DNA of 64,000 nt from Peptococcaceae bacterium SCADC1_2_3 (GCA_000681355.2 JJNX02000001.1:55611-119610), one strand, 5' to 3'. Counted from the first letter of the stretch, positions 53,604-62,684 are shown. The notes: generated by a model not told the origin, from the letters alone. A program made the numbers and translations.

Positions 53604-53936
53604 TAGCGTACCCCCGCTTATAAACTTGTTTAATCCATTTTATTTAGCATTGAGAATGCCTGTCAAGGAAAAGATATCATTAACCCCCCTTGCGTAAAAA
53701 CTATACCATTTCTAGCAACGCAGAAAATTTAAATCACTTTAAAACTGAAGTTTGAATGATTCATCTTAAAATTCGAGAACAAATTCAGTAATAATCAGGA
53801 CTTTAGGTTATTATTTGATTAAAAATGTAGTAAGAAGAAATAAATTTATATGTATAAAAACATTGAATTGGTTCATTTTTTATGCTACAAATATAGTGTA
53901 TTTTGCTGAAACACTGTTAATTCAAGGGGAGTTGCA
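53604..53936. other. Intergenic region, no gene seen
   Basis: 333 bases of AT-rich DNA with no supported frame. It should hold the divergent promoters of the NapH-like gene and the DUF4160 gene; the GGGGAG ribosome site for the latter is at its end. Confidence 0.5.
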
Positions 53937-54197
53937 ATGCCAGAAATTAGTAGATTTCTTGGAATTATTATTGCTATGTATTATAAAGAGCATGAACCAC
54001 CCCATTTCCATGCTAAGTATGGTAATCAGACCGGAGTTTTTTCTATCGCGGAGTTAAAACTCATTGAAGGCAGTTTACCCAAACGCGTCATCTCGTTGGT
54101 CATTGAATGGGCTTTTGAACATAGAGATGAATTAATGGAAGATTGGGAACTGGCGACAACGAAAAGGCTTTTACGCAAAATTCCATCGTTAGTATAA
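53937..54197 (+). CDS. DUF4160 family protein
   Basis: An 86-residue protein with the DUF4160 pattern: ISRFLGIIIAMYYKEHEPPHFHAKYG (read in two parts), then SLPKRVISLVIEWAFEHRDEL. Members occur beside DUF2442 genes and have been proposed as toxin-antitoxin-like pairs. The start is ATG 53937 after GGGGAG. The DUF2442 partner begins 15 bases downstream. Confidence 0.85.
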   Translation: MPEISRFLGIIIAMYYKEHEPPHFHAKYGNQTGVFSIAELKLIEGSLPKRVISLVIEWAFEHRDELMEDWELATTKRLLRKIPSLV

Positions 54198-54211
54198 GGA
54201 GGTTTAAATAT

Positions 54212-54460
54212 ATGCATTTTGTAAAAGAGGTAAAGTATATATCCGGGTATAAGTTACTCTTGACTTTTGAAGATGGAGTTAGGAAGCTCGTAGATATGGA
54301 GCCGCACCTGGATGGGGAAATCTTCGAGCCATTGAAAGATGTTAATTATTTCAAAGCTGTTCGTGTAAACCCGGATATAGATACAATAGCATGGGAAAAC
54401 GGTGCTGACTTTTCACCCGACTTTTTGTACAAAGCAGGAACAGAGGTCAAAGATGTGTAA
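54212..54460 (+). CDS. DUF2442 family protein
   Basis: An 82-residue protein: FVKEVKYISGYKLLLTFEDG, KLVDMEPHLDGEIFEPLKD and AVRVNPDIDTIAWENGADFS are the DUF2442 hallmarks. ATG 54212 is chosen because AAGGAGG lies at the right spacing; the earlier Met at 54143 is inside the DUF4160 gene. With DUF4160 it forms a two-gene unit. The biochemical role is unknown. Confidence 0.85.
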   Translation: MHFVKEVKYISGYKLLLTFEDGVRKLVDMEPHLDGEIFEPLKDVNYFKAVRVNPDIDTIAWENGADFSPDFLYKAGTEVKDV

Positions 54461-54639
54461 GTTGTGTTTTCTGGGTAAGGCGCATAAGGTCTTTTAGACC
54501 TATCAACAGCACACCTCATCTTGGTAGTGCCATAATGCCTTTTGTGGTAGAAAAACTCCAACCAGGCCCAAAACTTCTGGTTCAATGTTGCAGACCGATA
54601 AAGGCAATGCGGGAGTTGCCGAAACGCTCCCGGATGTAC

Positions 54640-54891
54640 TCGACCAGGTCCCGGCACATTGGATAGGTTTCCGGTCACGGCAAGGGAAACAGCATACCCT
54701 TTCCAATCAATGAAATCAAATTCTTGATATTCCACTTCGTATCCGTGTTTTTGAAACTTCGAGCCAATATATGATTGGACTTTTCGATTGTTAGGCGTAC
54801 CAACGGGTCTTTCCCCGATATTGACACATAATTCTTTCAGCCGTTGCTCAATGGCTTGTGTGTTCGATATAATGTTTGACATAGTTTCCAT
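54640..54891 (-). pseudogene. M28-type peptidase N-terminal fragment
   Basis: The frame opens with IEQRLKELCVNIGERPVGTP and SYIGSKFQKHGYEVEYQEFD, then a DWKGYAVSLAVTG segment, as in M28 aminopeptidases. It then diverges after about 85 residues and never reaches the zinc site. Codons below 54640 overlap DUF2442 on the other strand. Only the N-terminal piece is left. Confidence 0.55.
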
Positions 54892-55016
54892 CCTTTACAT
54901 TTTCTTGGCGCGTGATTGCTCGGAAGTTAGCCGCCTAACTATGAGCTGACCGGCTAGCAAAAAGCGCCCAGTGATTTTCCAGTCCGTATCCGGCGACTGG
55001 TTAGCAGGAGATGTTT

Positions 55017-55298
55017 TTATTCAAATAAGTCAGAATGGGTACCGGTTCTTTCAAAGATTATTTCGGAACCTGTTATCTTGTAAATCAACAGCCAATCTGG
55101 TTCTATATGGCATTCCCGCCTGCCTTTATAGTTCCCGATTATTTTGTGGTCTTTATAATTAGCATCAAGGCGTTCTTCATTTACAAGCTTTTTGATAACC
55201 GTTTTTATTTTTTCTGGGTACTTCTCTGGGGAATTCATTCGTTTCTCCATTCTTTTTATATCTTTTGCAAATTGCTTTGTATAAGAAGGAATTCGCAC
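55017..55298 (-). CDS. YafQ/RelE-type toxin
   Basis: A 93-residue RelE-superfamily ribosome-dependent mRNase of the YafQ subtype: YTKQFAKDIKRMEKR, LDANYKDHKIIGNYKGRREC, HIEPDWLLIYKITG with the conserved His and the C-terminal ERTGTHSDLF. It starts with GTG 55298 directly after the antitoxin stop (TAGGTG). It is intact, so the pair is probably functional. Confidence 0.88.
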   Translation of the reverse strand: MRIPSYTKQFAKDIKRMEKRMNSPEKYPEKIKTVIKKLVNEERLDANYKDHKIIGNYKGRRECHIEPDWLLIYKITGSEIIFERTGTHSDLFE

Positions 55299-55574
55299 CT
55301 ATATCCCCAACTTGTCGAACATATCGTCTGCGTCTTCACAACGAATCAGACTCCTATTTGCGTCTGTGTCTTTGAATACTTTTTCAGTTGTTTTGTTGGG
55401 GATAACAACATTAAATGGCAACCCATTCCTTAACTTAACCTGTCGATAAAACAGGTTTATTGCCTCAGTGGTGGAGATGCCCATTTTATTAAAAAGTTCT
55501 TCTACATCTTTTTTAAGGGTAGGTTCAACTCGTGCTCTTACTGTTGCATTTTTTCCCATATCTTTCACCTCCAT
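55299..55574 (-). CDS. RelB/DinJ-family antitoxin
   Basis: A 91-residue RHH antitoxin: ATVRARVEPTLKKDVEELFN, MGISTTEAINLFYRQVKLRN, LPFNVVIPNK. It neutralises the adjacent toxin and should autorepress through the two CCCATATGGG palindromes immediately upstream (55582-55634). The start ATG 55574 (in MEVKDMG) or the next Met at 55559 is possible; the latter is preceded by GGAGGTGAAAG. Confidence 0.88.
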   Translation of the reverse strand: MEVKDMGKNATVRARVEPTLKKDVEELFNKMGISTTEAINLFYRQVKLRNGLPFNVVIPNKTTEKVFKDTDANRSLIRCEDADDMFDKLGI

Positions 55575-55581
55575 ATAAACA

Positions 55582-55634
55582 ATACCCCATATGGGCTACA
55601 AAAGTCAACAATTTTTGTGGCCCATATGGGGTAT
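55582..55634. promoter_or_regulatory. Double palindromic operator of the dinJ-yafQ operon
   Basis: ATACCCCATATGGGC (55582-55596) and GCCCATATGGGGTAT (55620-55634) are mutual inverted copies, each containing the palindrome CCCATATGGG; the first begins eight bases upstream of the antitoxin start. Two dimer sites in a larger inverted repeat suit cooperative RHH repressor binding. Confidence 0.75.
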
Positions 55635-55844
55635 ATGGGTCGTTATTATCCTGCTAACAATGATTATACAGTTTACAAGTATTGTTTCCTTATTATTATT
55701 TTCTTATTTCCTTTAGTTAGTAGATTTTGTTTTTTTATTTTTATGTCCTTTCACCGGAGCAATTTGCCTAGCAGTTTCCGCACCCAACGCCTTAGTCAGA
55801 TGAAACCTTTTATGCTATGTTAAGCGAAGACGGGCATAATTTTT

Positions 55845-56783
55845 TTATAACCTTTCATAAGATTCTAACCTGTTTCGTCGCCGGGCCAGCTCACTTGTAT
55901 ACCGTACCCCAAGGGTAGAAGAATTCTCACTTGCCCATTCAGTCAATTTTGTAGCTCCGGCAGGCGGAGAATCTGTATAGAGCAAGCCGGCTTTTAGACC
56001 TTCAATCTCCTCACGGGTTATAACCACATCTCCGGCTATCTTTCCTACAAACCATCCGAAAAAATACCCGCAAGAATCAGGAATTGAAATTACAGGCCTC
56101 TTTTTACCTATAATTTGCCCTATTTGTTTAACCAGTTCCCTGTAGGTAAATGTTTCAGGACCAATAGCATTAATAATTCGATTTCCTGTTTCTTTTCCCT
56201 GTTCAACCGCAAGCTTGGCCAAGTCATCAACATATATTGGCTGCAATCTATAATTTCCATCCCCAAATACCCCGAATACCGGAAACTTCCTAAGCATCCA
56301 GGCAATATTATTCACTAGAATATCTTCTTTTCCAAATAAAACTGTGGGCCGGAGTACGGTATATGAAATTCCGGTCCGGATTAATGCCTTCTCCAATATC
56401 GCCTTCCCCTTGAAATATTCAAGCTGCGAATCTTCGGAAGGATTTGTGATGCTTACGTGAACTATGCGCTTAACCCCAGCCTTCTTTGCTGCTTCAAATA
56501 ACTTGAGTGTATTTTCAACTGCAACTGAGTGCTTGAAATTAGTGTAATTAAATCTTGCCCAGTACGTGTTGTATAAAACTGATACTCCTTCTAATGATTC
56601 TATAAGCTTTTCAGGGTTATCGAAATTAAACGGAAACGCCTTAACTGCACCACTGAAGGGATTTGTCCGATTGAAAGAATTTGTTAACGTTATTACCTCG
56701 TATCCTGCCTTCAGCAAACGCTGTGCCATATATTTTCCGGAATACCCGAAGGCACCTGTGACCGCGTGGACTTCACCGCTCAT
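55845..56783 (-). CDS. NAD(P)-binding epimerase/SDR family protein
   Basis: A 312-residue atypical SDR. The N-terminal VTGAFGYSGKYMAQRLLKAG carries the GxxGxxG dinucleotide motif; TYWARFNYTN, HVSITNPSEDSQLEYFKGKA (Ser-Tyr-x3-Lys-like) and an LRPTVLFG stretch follow. It resembles NDUFA9/NmrA-like or sugar-epimerase proteins in Firmicutes. The substrate is unknown. It is monocistronic. Confidence 0.85.
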   Translation of the reverse strand: MSGEVHAVTGAFGYSGKYMAQRLLKAGYEVITLTNSFNRTNPFSGAVKAFPFNFDNPEKLIESLEGVSVLYNTYWARFNYTNFKHSVAVENTLKLFEAAKKAGVKRIVHVSITNPSEDSQLEYFKGKAILEKALIRTGISYTVLRPTVLFGKEDILVNNIAWMLRKFPVFGVFGDGNYRLQPIYVDDLAKLAVEQGKETGNRIINAIGPETFTYRELVKQIGQIIGKKRPVISIPDSCGYFFGWFVGKIAGDVVITREEIEGLKAGLLYTDSPPAGATKLTEWASENSSTLGVRYTSELARRRNRLESYERL

Positions 56784-56962
56784 TATGTGATTTCTCCCTC
56801 AGACACGACGAGCTTAATACCCGTGCTAACCATCTTCTTCCTAACATTATACTAGCCGGATGCTCTTTTTTCAAACAATTGCGCCTAATTTAGGCCAGAT
56901 AGTTCGTTCTTACTGGTGAGAAAATTATATTCAGTTATAAACAGGAGAACAAAAAAGAATAT

Positions 56963-57649
56963 TTAGTTAATAATATTTTCCAGGTAAAGTTTATAGAGGG
57001 CGTTTACAACGCTCACCGCAATGGGGCTGCCGCCTTTAGTGCCGTGGACGGTTATGTATGGCAGAGTAAGCCTGCCCAAGGCCTCTTTTGCTTCGGCTGC
57101 TCCTACAAAACCTACCGGAGTGGCGATAATTACCGCCGGCTTAACCTTACCCGCTTTAATTAAATTAATCAGTTCCCATAAAGCGGTAGGGGCGTTACCT
57201 ATGACCACCATATTTCCCGTGGTAAATTTAGCCAGGTGTCTTATGGCCACCATGGCCCGCGTTTGTTTTTGGGCGGTTGCTTCTCTGACTACGGCAGGTT
57301 CGTCAATAGCACAGTAAATCTCAATGTCATCTTTCCTTGTTTTATTTAAGTTAATTCCAGCCTTGACCATTTTAACGTCCGTAATTATTTTTTTACCGGC
57401 TGAAAATACCGCAAAGGCTGCCTGTACCGCACCCGGGTGGATGACAACCAGCCTGGCCAAATCAGGATCACCGGTAGCGTGAATGATGCGCTTGACAATT
57501 ACTTTTTCTTCTTCCCGCCAAAAGGCAGCCCCAGGTAGGGCAGGCTTGTAGGGTAGGCTTCCAGCCTGCTCGTAAGCTGCTCGAAGCAGTTGGTCAATTA
57601 TGGCCATACTTTTTATTTCTATTGCTTGGGGTTCGCTGATAAAGTTCAC
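56963..57649 (-). CDS. cbiC: Precorrin-8X/cobalt-precorrin-8 methylmutase
   Basis: A 228-residue CbiC that moves the C11 methyl to C12 to form cobyrinate. Conserved parts are IHATGDPDLARLVVIHPGAV, TDVKMVKAGI and VIGNAPTALWELI, ending GSPIAVSVVNALY. GTG 57649 follows the cbiX stop directly. Between IIDQLL and EEKVIVKRI the protein has a longer segment (QAGSLPYKPALPGAAF) encoded by a family A repeat at 57533-57571, absent from CbiC proteins as I know them. It is the last gene of the operon. Confidence 0.93.
   Translation of the reverse strand: MNFISEPQAIEIKSMAIIDQLLRAAYEQAGSLPYKPALPGAAFWREEEKVIVKRIIHATGDPDLARLVVIHPGAVQAAFAVFSAGKKIITDVKMVKAGINLNKTRKDDIEIYCAIDEPAVVREATAQKQTRAMVAIRHLAKFTTGNMVVIGNAPTALWELINLIKAGKVKPAVIIATPVGFVGAAEAKEALGRLTLPYITVHGTKGGSPIAVSVVNALYKLYLENIIN
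57533..57571. repeat. Family A repeat inside cbiC
   Basis: GGTAGGGCAGGCTTGTAGGG followed by TAGGCTTCCAGCCTGCTCG. The inner GGCTTCCAGCC inverted repeat matches the complement of the intergenic copy at 27.2 kb. It is read in frame on the minus strand as EQAGSLPYKPALP. Confidence 0.85.
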
Positions 57650-58039
57650 TCAAATCACCTCTTCTATTCTTTCCATAATTATGTCACCAATCCTGGGATC
57701 AGCTCCCAGGTGGGGGGCCATCTTTATTTCCACCCGGTATTTTTCTTTTAAGTGCTTAATTTCGGTCGGAATATCTTTTTGAATGTGGATGCCGTTGGAA
57801 AGAAATGCCGGCGCAATAATGATTTTTTCAGCCCCCATCAATACCATTTCAGATACTACCTGCTCTAGATTTGGCCTTTGTGATTTTGGATTCATAAAAG
57901 CAGGAGCCAAAAAATCAATATTTATTTGTTCCAGACTTACTTTTTCCTTAAGTCTCTCCACCAGCTTGATTAACACCTGGTTAGCTTCATCTACGGTTAC
58001 TCTGCTTCCGTGGCCTAAAATAACGACCCCTTTTTTCAT
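57650..58039 (-). CDS. cbiX: Sirohydrochlorin cobaltochelatase, short CbiX
   Basis: A 129-residue CbiX-S-type chelatase that inserts cobalt into sirohydrochlorin. The metal-binding histidines are in VVILGHGSRVTVDEA and APAFLSNGIHIQKDIP, with a further HLGADPRIG near the end. The single-domain length fits the short clade. It lies 28 bases after cbiH and abuts cbiC. The start is ATG 58039. Confidence 0.92.
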   Translation of the reverse strand: MKKGVVILGHGSRVTVDEANQVLIKLVERLKEKVSLEQINIDFLAPAFMNPKSQRPNLEQVVSEMVLMGAEKIIIAPAFLSNGIHIQKDIPTEIKHLKEKYRVEIKMAPHLGADPRIGDIIMERIEEVI

Positions 58040-58067
58040 GAAGTCACTTCCTTATTTAACTTAAAAT

Positions 58068-58886
58068 TCAATCTAAACGGTACCCCCGGGGAGTGACCAT
58101 ATACCTTCCCCTGGCAAATGTTTGGGAGTTGCCAATAATTACGGTGGTAAACATATCAATGGGATGTTCCGGCATTTTTTTAAGACTGGTAATTATTACT
58201 TCTTCGGCAGGACGTTCACTATTTCTTACCAGACCTACCGGGGTGGTTTCCGGCCGGTGTTTTAAAAAAACCTGAACTGCCTTAACAATTTGCTCCCTCC
58301 TTTTTTTGCTTTGGGGATTATAAAGCACGGTAACCAGGTCGCCCACGGCGCAAGCCTGCAAGCGCTGTTCAATTACCGGCCAGGGAGTGAGCAAATTACT
58401 TAAGCTGATGACGGCAAAATCATTCATTAAAGGCGCACCCAGGGCTGCCGCCGCGGACAGGGCCGCCGTAACCCCGGGAATAATGACCACCGCGAGTTCT
58501 CTTTCCCCAAGTATTTCCAGGATTGGCCCGGCCATACCGTAAATACCCGGGTCCCCACCGGAAATTACCGCCACTTTTTTACCGGCCAAGGCCATTTCTA
58601 CGGCTAACCGGCAGCGTTCCATTTCTTTTCGCATGGGCAAGCGGTGTACTTCCTGGTTCCGGATCAATTTTCCTATCTGATCCAGGTAGGTATTATAGCC
58701 GATAATAACTTCGGCGCGCTCAATTGCTGACCGCGCCCTGGGGGTTATTAGCTCAAGGCTGCCTGGTCCAATACCTACTACCGCTAATTTTCCGCGGCCA
58801 ACGCTATGGTTACTCCGTGATAAACTGTTTTTGGCAGAATTATCCTGGCAGGCTTCTTTGCCGCCAGGTATGCCGCCGGCTCGCAT
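58068..58886 (-). CDS. cbiH: Precorrin-3B/cobalt-factor III C17-methyltransferase
   Basis: A 272-residue SAM methyltransferase of the CbiH/CobJ type: VGIGPGSLELITPRARSAIE, VAVISGGDPGIYGMAGPILE, IPGVTAALSAAAALGAPL and LYNPQSKKRREQIV. The only usable start in frame is ATG 58886, giving a 103-base overlap with cbiG and an extra N-terminal tail of about 32 residues before the first strand. A rare start nearer the stop of cbiG cannot be excluded. Confidence 0.9.
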   Translation of the reverse strand: MRAGGIPGGKEACQDNSAKNSLSRSNHSVGRGKLAVVGIGPGSLELITPRARSAIERAEVIIGYNTYLDQIGKLIRNQEVHRLPMRKEMERCRLAVEMALAGKKVAVISGGDPGIYGMAGPILEILGERELAVVIIPGVTAALSAAAALGAPLMNDFAVISLSNLLTPWPVIEQRLQACAVGDLVTVLYNPQSKKRREQIVKAVQVFLKHRPETTPVGLVRNSERPAEEVIITSLKKMPEHPIDMFTTVIIGNSQTFARGRYMVTPRGYRLD

Positions 58887-59941
58887 ACCCCACCAACTCC
58901 TATGGTATTTTCAACAAAGGTAGACTGGCTGAAACTAAGCGTACAACGGGCTATTTCCTCCGGAGTAAAAAATTTTACTTCCCGGCCCAACTGACTAGCC
59001 GCCCGCAGCAGACCCTGTTCTTTTTGCTTTAAGCTAATACTGGCCAACACCTTTACGCTGGCCGGAGCTAAGTTTGCCCTGGCTAAAGTAAAATGAAGGG
59101 CCGCGATAACCTCCTCCGGTTTAATCCCCTTCTTGCAACCCACCCCGGCAACCAAATTTTTAGGCCGTAAAAAAAGATATGGGGTGTCCCCCAGGGAGGA
59201 AACGTCTATTATCTTATTGGTTATAAAAACAACTGCGCTGGAATGGCCAGGCCAGGCAGGGGCATTAAATTTAACCTCAAAAATAAGATTAACGTTTTCC
59301 GGAAAAAGGGCCTCCGGTAAACTTACTTCGGTAAAAAGGCTTATTTTTTCGCCGTTAACCAGCGCCGCGTTAATTTTCTTCAGGTTTTCTAAAGGTTCAC
59401 AAGTCATACCCATTTTTTTGGCCAGCATATCCAGGGCCAGAATGTTTGAGGAATCGGTAGCGGTGGTAATTACCGCTTGCGCCCCTGCGGCTGAGGCCAC
59501 CCTTACCGCCAGTTCGTTAGCTCCTCCCAAGTGGCCGGAAAGCAGGCTAACGGCAAAGCGGCCCTGCTCGTCCATAACCACTACGGCCGGATCATACCTT
59601 TTATGTCTTAGCAGGGGGGCAATCAGACGCACTACAATTCCTGCCGCCATGATAAAGACAAAGCCCTTATATTTTGGAAAAAGATAGGCCACCAGTTCCC
59701 TTAAGGGGCAGGCAAAAGAAAATCTTTGTGTCCGCGGGTAAATTTGCGGCCCGTTTAAAAAAACTGATTTTGACGGGCAGGCAAATTTTACCGGTACAAA
59801 TAAATGAAACTGGTAGTTATCCTGGGTCTCATTGTTGAAAGTTACCGGTAAATCCGCGGTGGCAACAGCCGGTAATTTACAAGATAACTCTTCACCCAGT
59901 TTAGTTCCTTGCCTGGTTAAAGTAATAACCGCGATTTTCAT
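58784..59941 (-). CDS. cbiG: Cobalt-precorrin-5A hydrolase CbiG
   Basis: A 385-residue CbiG that opens the lactone ring of cobalt-precorrin-5A with loss of acetaldehyde. The three parts are recognisable: the N-terminal domain ending in FIMAAGIVVRLIAPLLRHKR, the middle VVVMDEQGRFAVSLLSGHLG, ANELAVRVASAAGAQAVITT, and the C-terminal LVAGVGCKKGIKPEEVIAAL and NTIGVGGVCEPAAYLAA. It overlaps cbiF by four bases (ATGA). Confidence 0.93.
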   Translation of the reverse strand: MKIAVITLTRQGTKLGEELSCKLPAVATADLPVTFNNETQDNYQFHLFVPVKFACPSKSVFLNGPQIYPRTQRFSFACPLRELVAYLFPKYKGFVFIMAAGIVVRLIAPLLRHKRYDPAVVVMDEQGRFAVSLLSGHLGGANELAVRVASAAGAQAVITTATDSSNILALDMLAKKMGMTCEPLENLKKINAALVNGEKISLFTEVSLPEALFPENVNLIFEVKFNAPAWPGHSSAVVFITNKIIDVSSLGDTPYLFLRPKNLVAGVGCKKGIKPEEVIAALHFTLARANLAPASVKVLASISLKQKEQGLLRAASQLGREVKFFTPEEIARCTLSFSQSTFVENTIGVGGVCEPAAYLAAKKPARIILPKTVYHGVTIALAAEN

Positions 59942-60696
59942 TTGCCCTCCCGAAAACCATGGGTAAAATTTTTAGCGTATAATTTAGAGTGTTTTTTTAG
60001 GCCAAACTTTAGAAAATCTCCAACTAAAATTAAAGCTGTCTTCTCAATTTTTTCCGCCTTTACAAGCTGGGCTATGGAATTTAGGTTTCCGAAAATTATT
60101 TTTTCTGCCGGCCAGCTAACTTTTTCCACTACCACTACCGGGGTATCGGGAGGAAATCCTTCTTTTAATTCTGCCACTACCTTTTCCATCAGGTGTACGC
60201 TTAAAAAAATACACATGCTGGCCTGGTGTTTGGCCAGGGAAGAGAGGCTTTCTTTTTCCGGCACCCCGGTGCGCCCGGTAAGGCGCGTAATGATTACGGT
60301 CTGGGCAACCTCCGGCAAGGTTAATTCTTTTTTTAAAGCCGCGGCCGCCGCCAAGAAGGAACTTACGCCGGGAATTACTTCAAAGGGAATACCCTCGCGA
60401 GCAAGCAGTTCCATTTGTTCCCCGGTAGCTCCAAAAAGGGCCGGGTCTCCGCTGTGAAGGCGGGCCACAATTTTATCCTGTTTGACCGCTGCTTTAATCA
60501 GGTCCAGGATTTCTTCCAGGTTGAGGCTGGCGCTGTTGTGTATTTGAGCTGTTTCTTTGGCGTAGCGTAAAATTTCCTGGTTAATCAGCGAACCGGCGTA
60601 AATTATTACGTCTGCCTGGCTGATTATCTTGACGGCTTTTAAAGTTATTAATTCCGGGTCACCTGGCCCGGCGCCAATAAAATAAACCTTAGACAT
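59938..60696 (-). CDS. cbiF: Cobalt-precorrin-4 C11-methyltransferase
   Basis: A 252-residue CbiF/CobM-type enzyme: VYFIGAGPGDPELITLKAVK, VARLHSGDPALFGATGEQME, PGVSSFLAAAAALKKELTLP and the TRLTGRTGVPEKESL segment that is diagnostic for this methyltransferase. It methylates C11 using SAM. It overlaps both neighbours by a few bases. Confidence 0.95.
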   Translation of the reverse strand: MSKVYFIGAGPGDPELITLKAVKIISQADVIIYAGSLINQEILRYAKETAQIHNSASLNLEEILDLIKAAVKQDKIVARLHSGDPALFGATGEQMELLAREGIPFEVIPGVSSFLAAAAALKKELTLPEVAQTVIITRLTGRTGVPEKESLSSLAKHQASMCIFLSVHLMEKVVAELKEGFPPDTPVVVVEKVSWPAEKIIFGNLNSIAQLVKAEKIEKTALILVGDFLKFGLKKHSKLYAKNFTHGFREGK

Positions 60697-61423
60697 AATT
60701 GCTCCTTTTTACTATTATTAAAGATAAATAATCCTTTTGTACTTCTTCTAACTCCTCCATCTCCTCCGGCAATGTAGGCAGGCCGGCTTTTAGAAAACCA
60801 TCCGGCATCCCGCAGCGGCTGGCGTAAATTGCCTGGTCTTTTAAGCCCAGTTCGGCTAAAATTTTAACCACGGCCGGATAATTTCTGGCTATTTTCATCA
60901 AAACCACATTTTCAAAGTTTTGGAGTACCAGACGTAAAGGGTCAAGATCTTTTACGGCCGGAATAATGGCCAGTTTCTCATCGCCCTCGGCTAAAGGTAT
61001 ATTGGCGGCGGCGGCACAAGCGCAAAAGGAGGCAACTCCGGGAATTGTTTCCACCGGGTACGAACCGGCCTGTTTAATTTTCTTTAAAACGTACGTATAA
61101 GTGCTGTAAAGGGAGGGGTCACCCAGGGTGATAAAAGCCACTTTTTTCCCTTCCTTTAGTAAACTAAGAATCTGACGGACTGCTTTATCCCAGTATAGCT
61201 CTAACTCCACTTTATCATTAGTCATGGGAAAGGTCAGTTCCAGTACCTTTTGCTTTATGTCCAATAGACTACGCACGATAGAAAGGGCAATCCCTTCTTT
61301 TTCAGCCCTTGATTTAGGCGAGCAAATTACATCTGCCTCCCTTAAGACCCGGTAGCCCTTTAAGGTAATTAATTCCGGGTCACCTGGCCCCACCCCCACT
61401 CCGTAAAATACGCCCTTCACCAA
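60689..61423 (-). CDS. cbiL: Precorrin-2/cobalt-factor II C20-methyltransferase
   Basis: A CbiL/CobI-type methyltransferase of about 244 residues: GVGVGPGDPELITLKGYRVL, VAFITLGDPSLYSTYTYVLK, ETIPGVASFCACAAAANIPL. I set the start at TTG 61423 (LVKGVFYG), seven bases after GGGGG and just past the cbiT stop; a longer frame from 61450 lies within cbiT and lacks a ribosome site. A GTG one codon later is equally possible. Confidence 0.92.
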   Translation of the reverse strand: MVKGVFYGVGVGPGDPELITLKGYRVLREADVICSPKSRAEKEGIALSIVRSLLDIKQKVLELTFPMTNDKVELELYWDKAVRQILSLLKEGKKVAFITLGDPSLYSTYTYVLKKIKQAGSYPVETIPGVASFCACAAAANIPLAEGDEKLAIIPAVKDLDPLRLVLQNFENVVLMKIARNYPAVVKILAELGLKDQAIYASRCGMPDGFLKAGLPTLPEEMEELEEVQKDYLSLIIVKRSNYV

Positions 61424-61424
61424 T

Positions 61425-62033
61425 TTATTTCCCCCTCGATTCGCCAACAATCAGAAATACAGGATTCATTCCTTTAAATATTTTGGCTCTTCCGGCCTGC
61501 TTTACCCTGGTTATATTAAGGCAGCAAGTATTTACCTCATCAAGTCCCATGGCGGCAAACTGTTTAACGGCAGTGGCCAGCGTTTCAACGGTAATGGCGT
61601 TAACAATTACCCGTCCCTGGGGTTTTAATTTTGCCTGGGCTGCCGATAAAACTTCCTTTACCCGCCCGCCGCTGCCGCCAATTATTATCCTGTCGGCCAA
61701 AGGCAGTTCGGCAAGGGCTTCAGGAGCTTCTCCCCGGATAAGACGTAAGTTATTTACCCCAAATTTTTTAGCGTTTTTTAAAATTATCGCCGCTGCCGGT
61801 GGGTTTTTTTCTACGGCAAAAACCAGGCCTTCTTTAGCCAATAGGGCTGCTTCAATCGCGATTGTACCTATGCCTGCTCCAATATCGTAAACGACGCTGT
61901 CAATTTTTAAACGAACCTTGCAAAGAGTCAGGCAACGAACTTCTTCCTTGGTCATGTTTGGGTTATTATCCTGAGCAAAATAAATATCAGGAATACCAGG
62001 GGTTATAAATTCCCATTTGTTAATATCAACCAT
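61425..62033 (-). CDS. cbiT: Cobalt-precorrin-6B C15-methyltransferase (decarboxylating)
   Basis: A 202-residue class I SAM methyltransferase: GIPDIYFAQDNNPNMTKEEV is the typical CbiT opening (recognition of PGIPDxxF), followed by VVYDIGAGIGTIAIEAALLA, IGGSGGRVKEVLSAAQAKL and VNAITVETLATAVKQFAAMG. It forms with CbiE the C5/C15 methylation-decarboxylation step. It overlaps cbiE by eight bases. Confidence 0.94.
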   Translation of the reverse strand: MVDINKWEFITPGIPDIYFAQDNNPNMTKEEVRCLTLCKVRLKIDSVVYDIGAGIGTIAIEAALLAKEGLVFAVEKNPPAAAIILKNAKKFGVNNLRLIRGEAPEALAELPLADRIIIGGSGGRVKEVLSAAQAKLKPQGRVIVNAITVETLATAVKQFAAMGLDEVNTCCLNITRVKQAGRAKIFKGMNPVFLIVGESRGK

Positions 62034-62664
62034 TAGTGATTAACACCACACAATTATCAAATTGCTCCTTTAGTTGAGGTACCTGGGCTAAACTTGCCCG
62101 CACAAACCTTTCCTGCGGATAAGATAAATTATCCCCGATAAGCATTATTTTTTGGGCAACACCCTGGGCTAAAAGATAAGCCGCTATTTTTTGGGGGGGC
62201 ATATCCTGGTCAGTTAAAAGGGCCACCTTTGGGCTTTCCTTGACGGCGGGTGTCACAACACAAGCCAGCATTTTTTCCTTTTCCCGGCCCTGGAGGCTAA
62301 TGATTACGGCATCCTGCCAGCTCATCCTTGCCCGGGCAAAAGCTACCTGGACAGGGCTTAACCCAGGAATCACTTCAATTTCTTCTTCCCCAAAATGCTT
62401 TAAAAGGTAATCCAAAAAACTATATAGGCCGGGGTCACCGCTCACCAGAACCGCCACTTTTTTTCCTTTATTTTGGTTTAAAAAAGCAGCCACATTTTCC
62501 AGACGGGCGTCAATTACCCTTTTTTCTTTTTTTAGTTGGTTAAAAAGAGCCAGGGCCCGATGGCCGCCCACGAGAATTTCGGCCTCTTCAATTGCTTTTT
62601 GGGCTACGGGCAAAAGGTAGTCTTTTCCGCCGGGTCCAACCCCAATTACCTTAATTTTTTCCAC
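62026..62664 (-). CDS. cbiE: Cobalt-precorrin-7 C5-methyltransferase
   Basis: A CbiE protein of about 212 residues: IKVIGVGPGGKDYLLPVAQK, VLVSGDPGLYSFLDYLLKHF, VIPGLSPVQVAFARARMSWQ. The start GTG 62664 (VEKIKVIG) is preferred because GGGGTG precedes it with seven-base spacing; a TTG five codons earlier is the alternative. It lies 20 bases downstream of cbiD. Confidence 0.92.
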   Translation of the reverse strand: MEKIKVIGVGPGGKDYLLPVAQKAIEEAEILVGGHRALALFNQLKKEKRVIDARLENVAAFLNQNKGKKVAVLVSGDPGLYSFLDYLLKHFGEEEIEVIPGLSPVQVAFARARMSWQDAVIISLQGREKEKMLACVVTPAVKESPKVALLTDQDMPPQKIAAYLLAQGVAQKIMLIGDNLSYPQERFVRASLAQVPQLKEQFDNCVVLITNG

Positions 62665-62684
62665 CCTATAACACCCCAATTCGG

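Noticed and set aside
54503..54706. Continuation of the M28 peptidase in another frame
   Set aside because: A few residues match (KPIQC) but the sequence soon becomes unrelated, so the fragment is treated as truncated.
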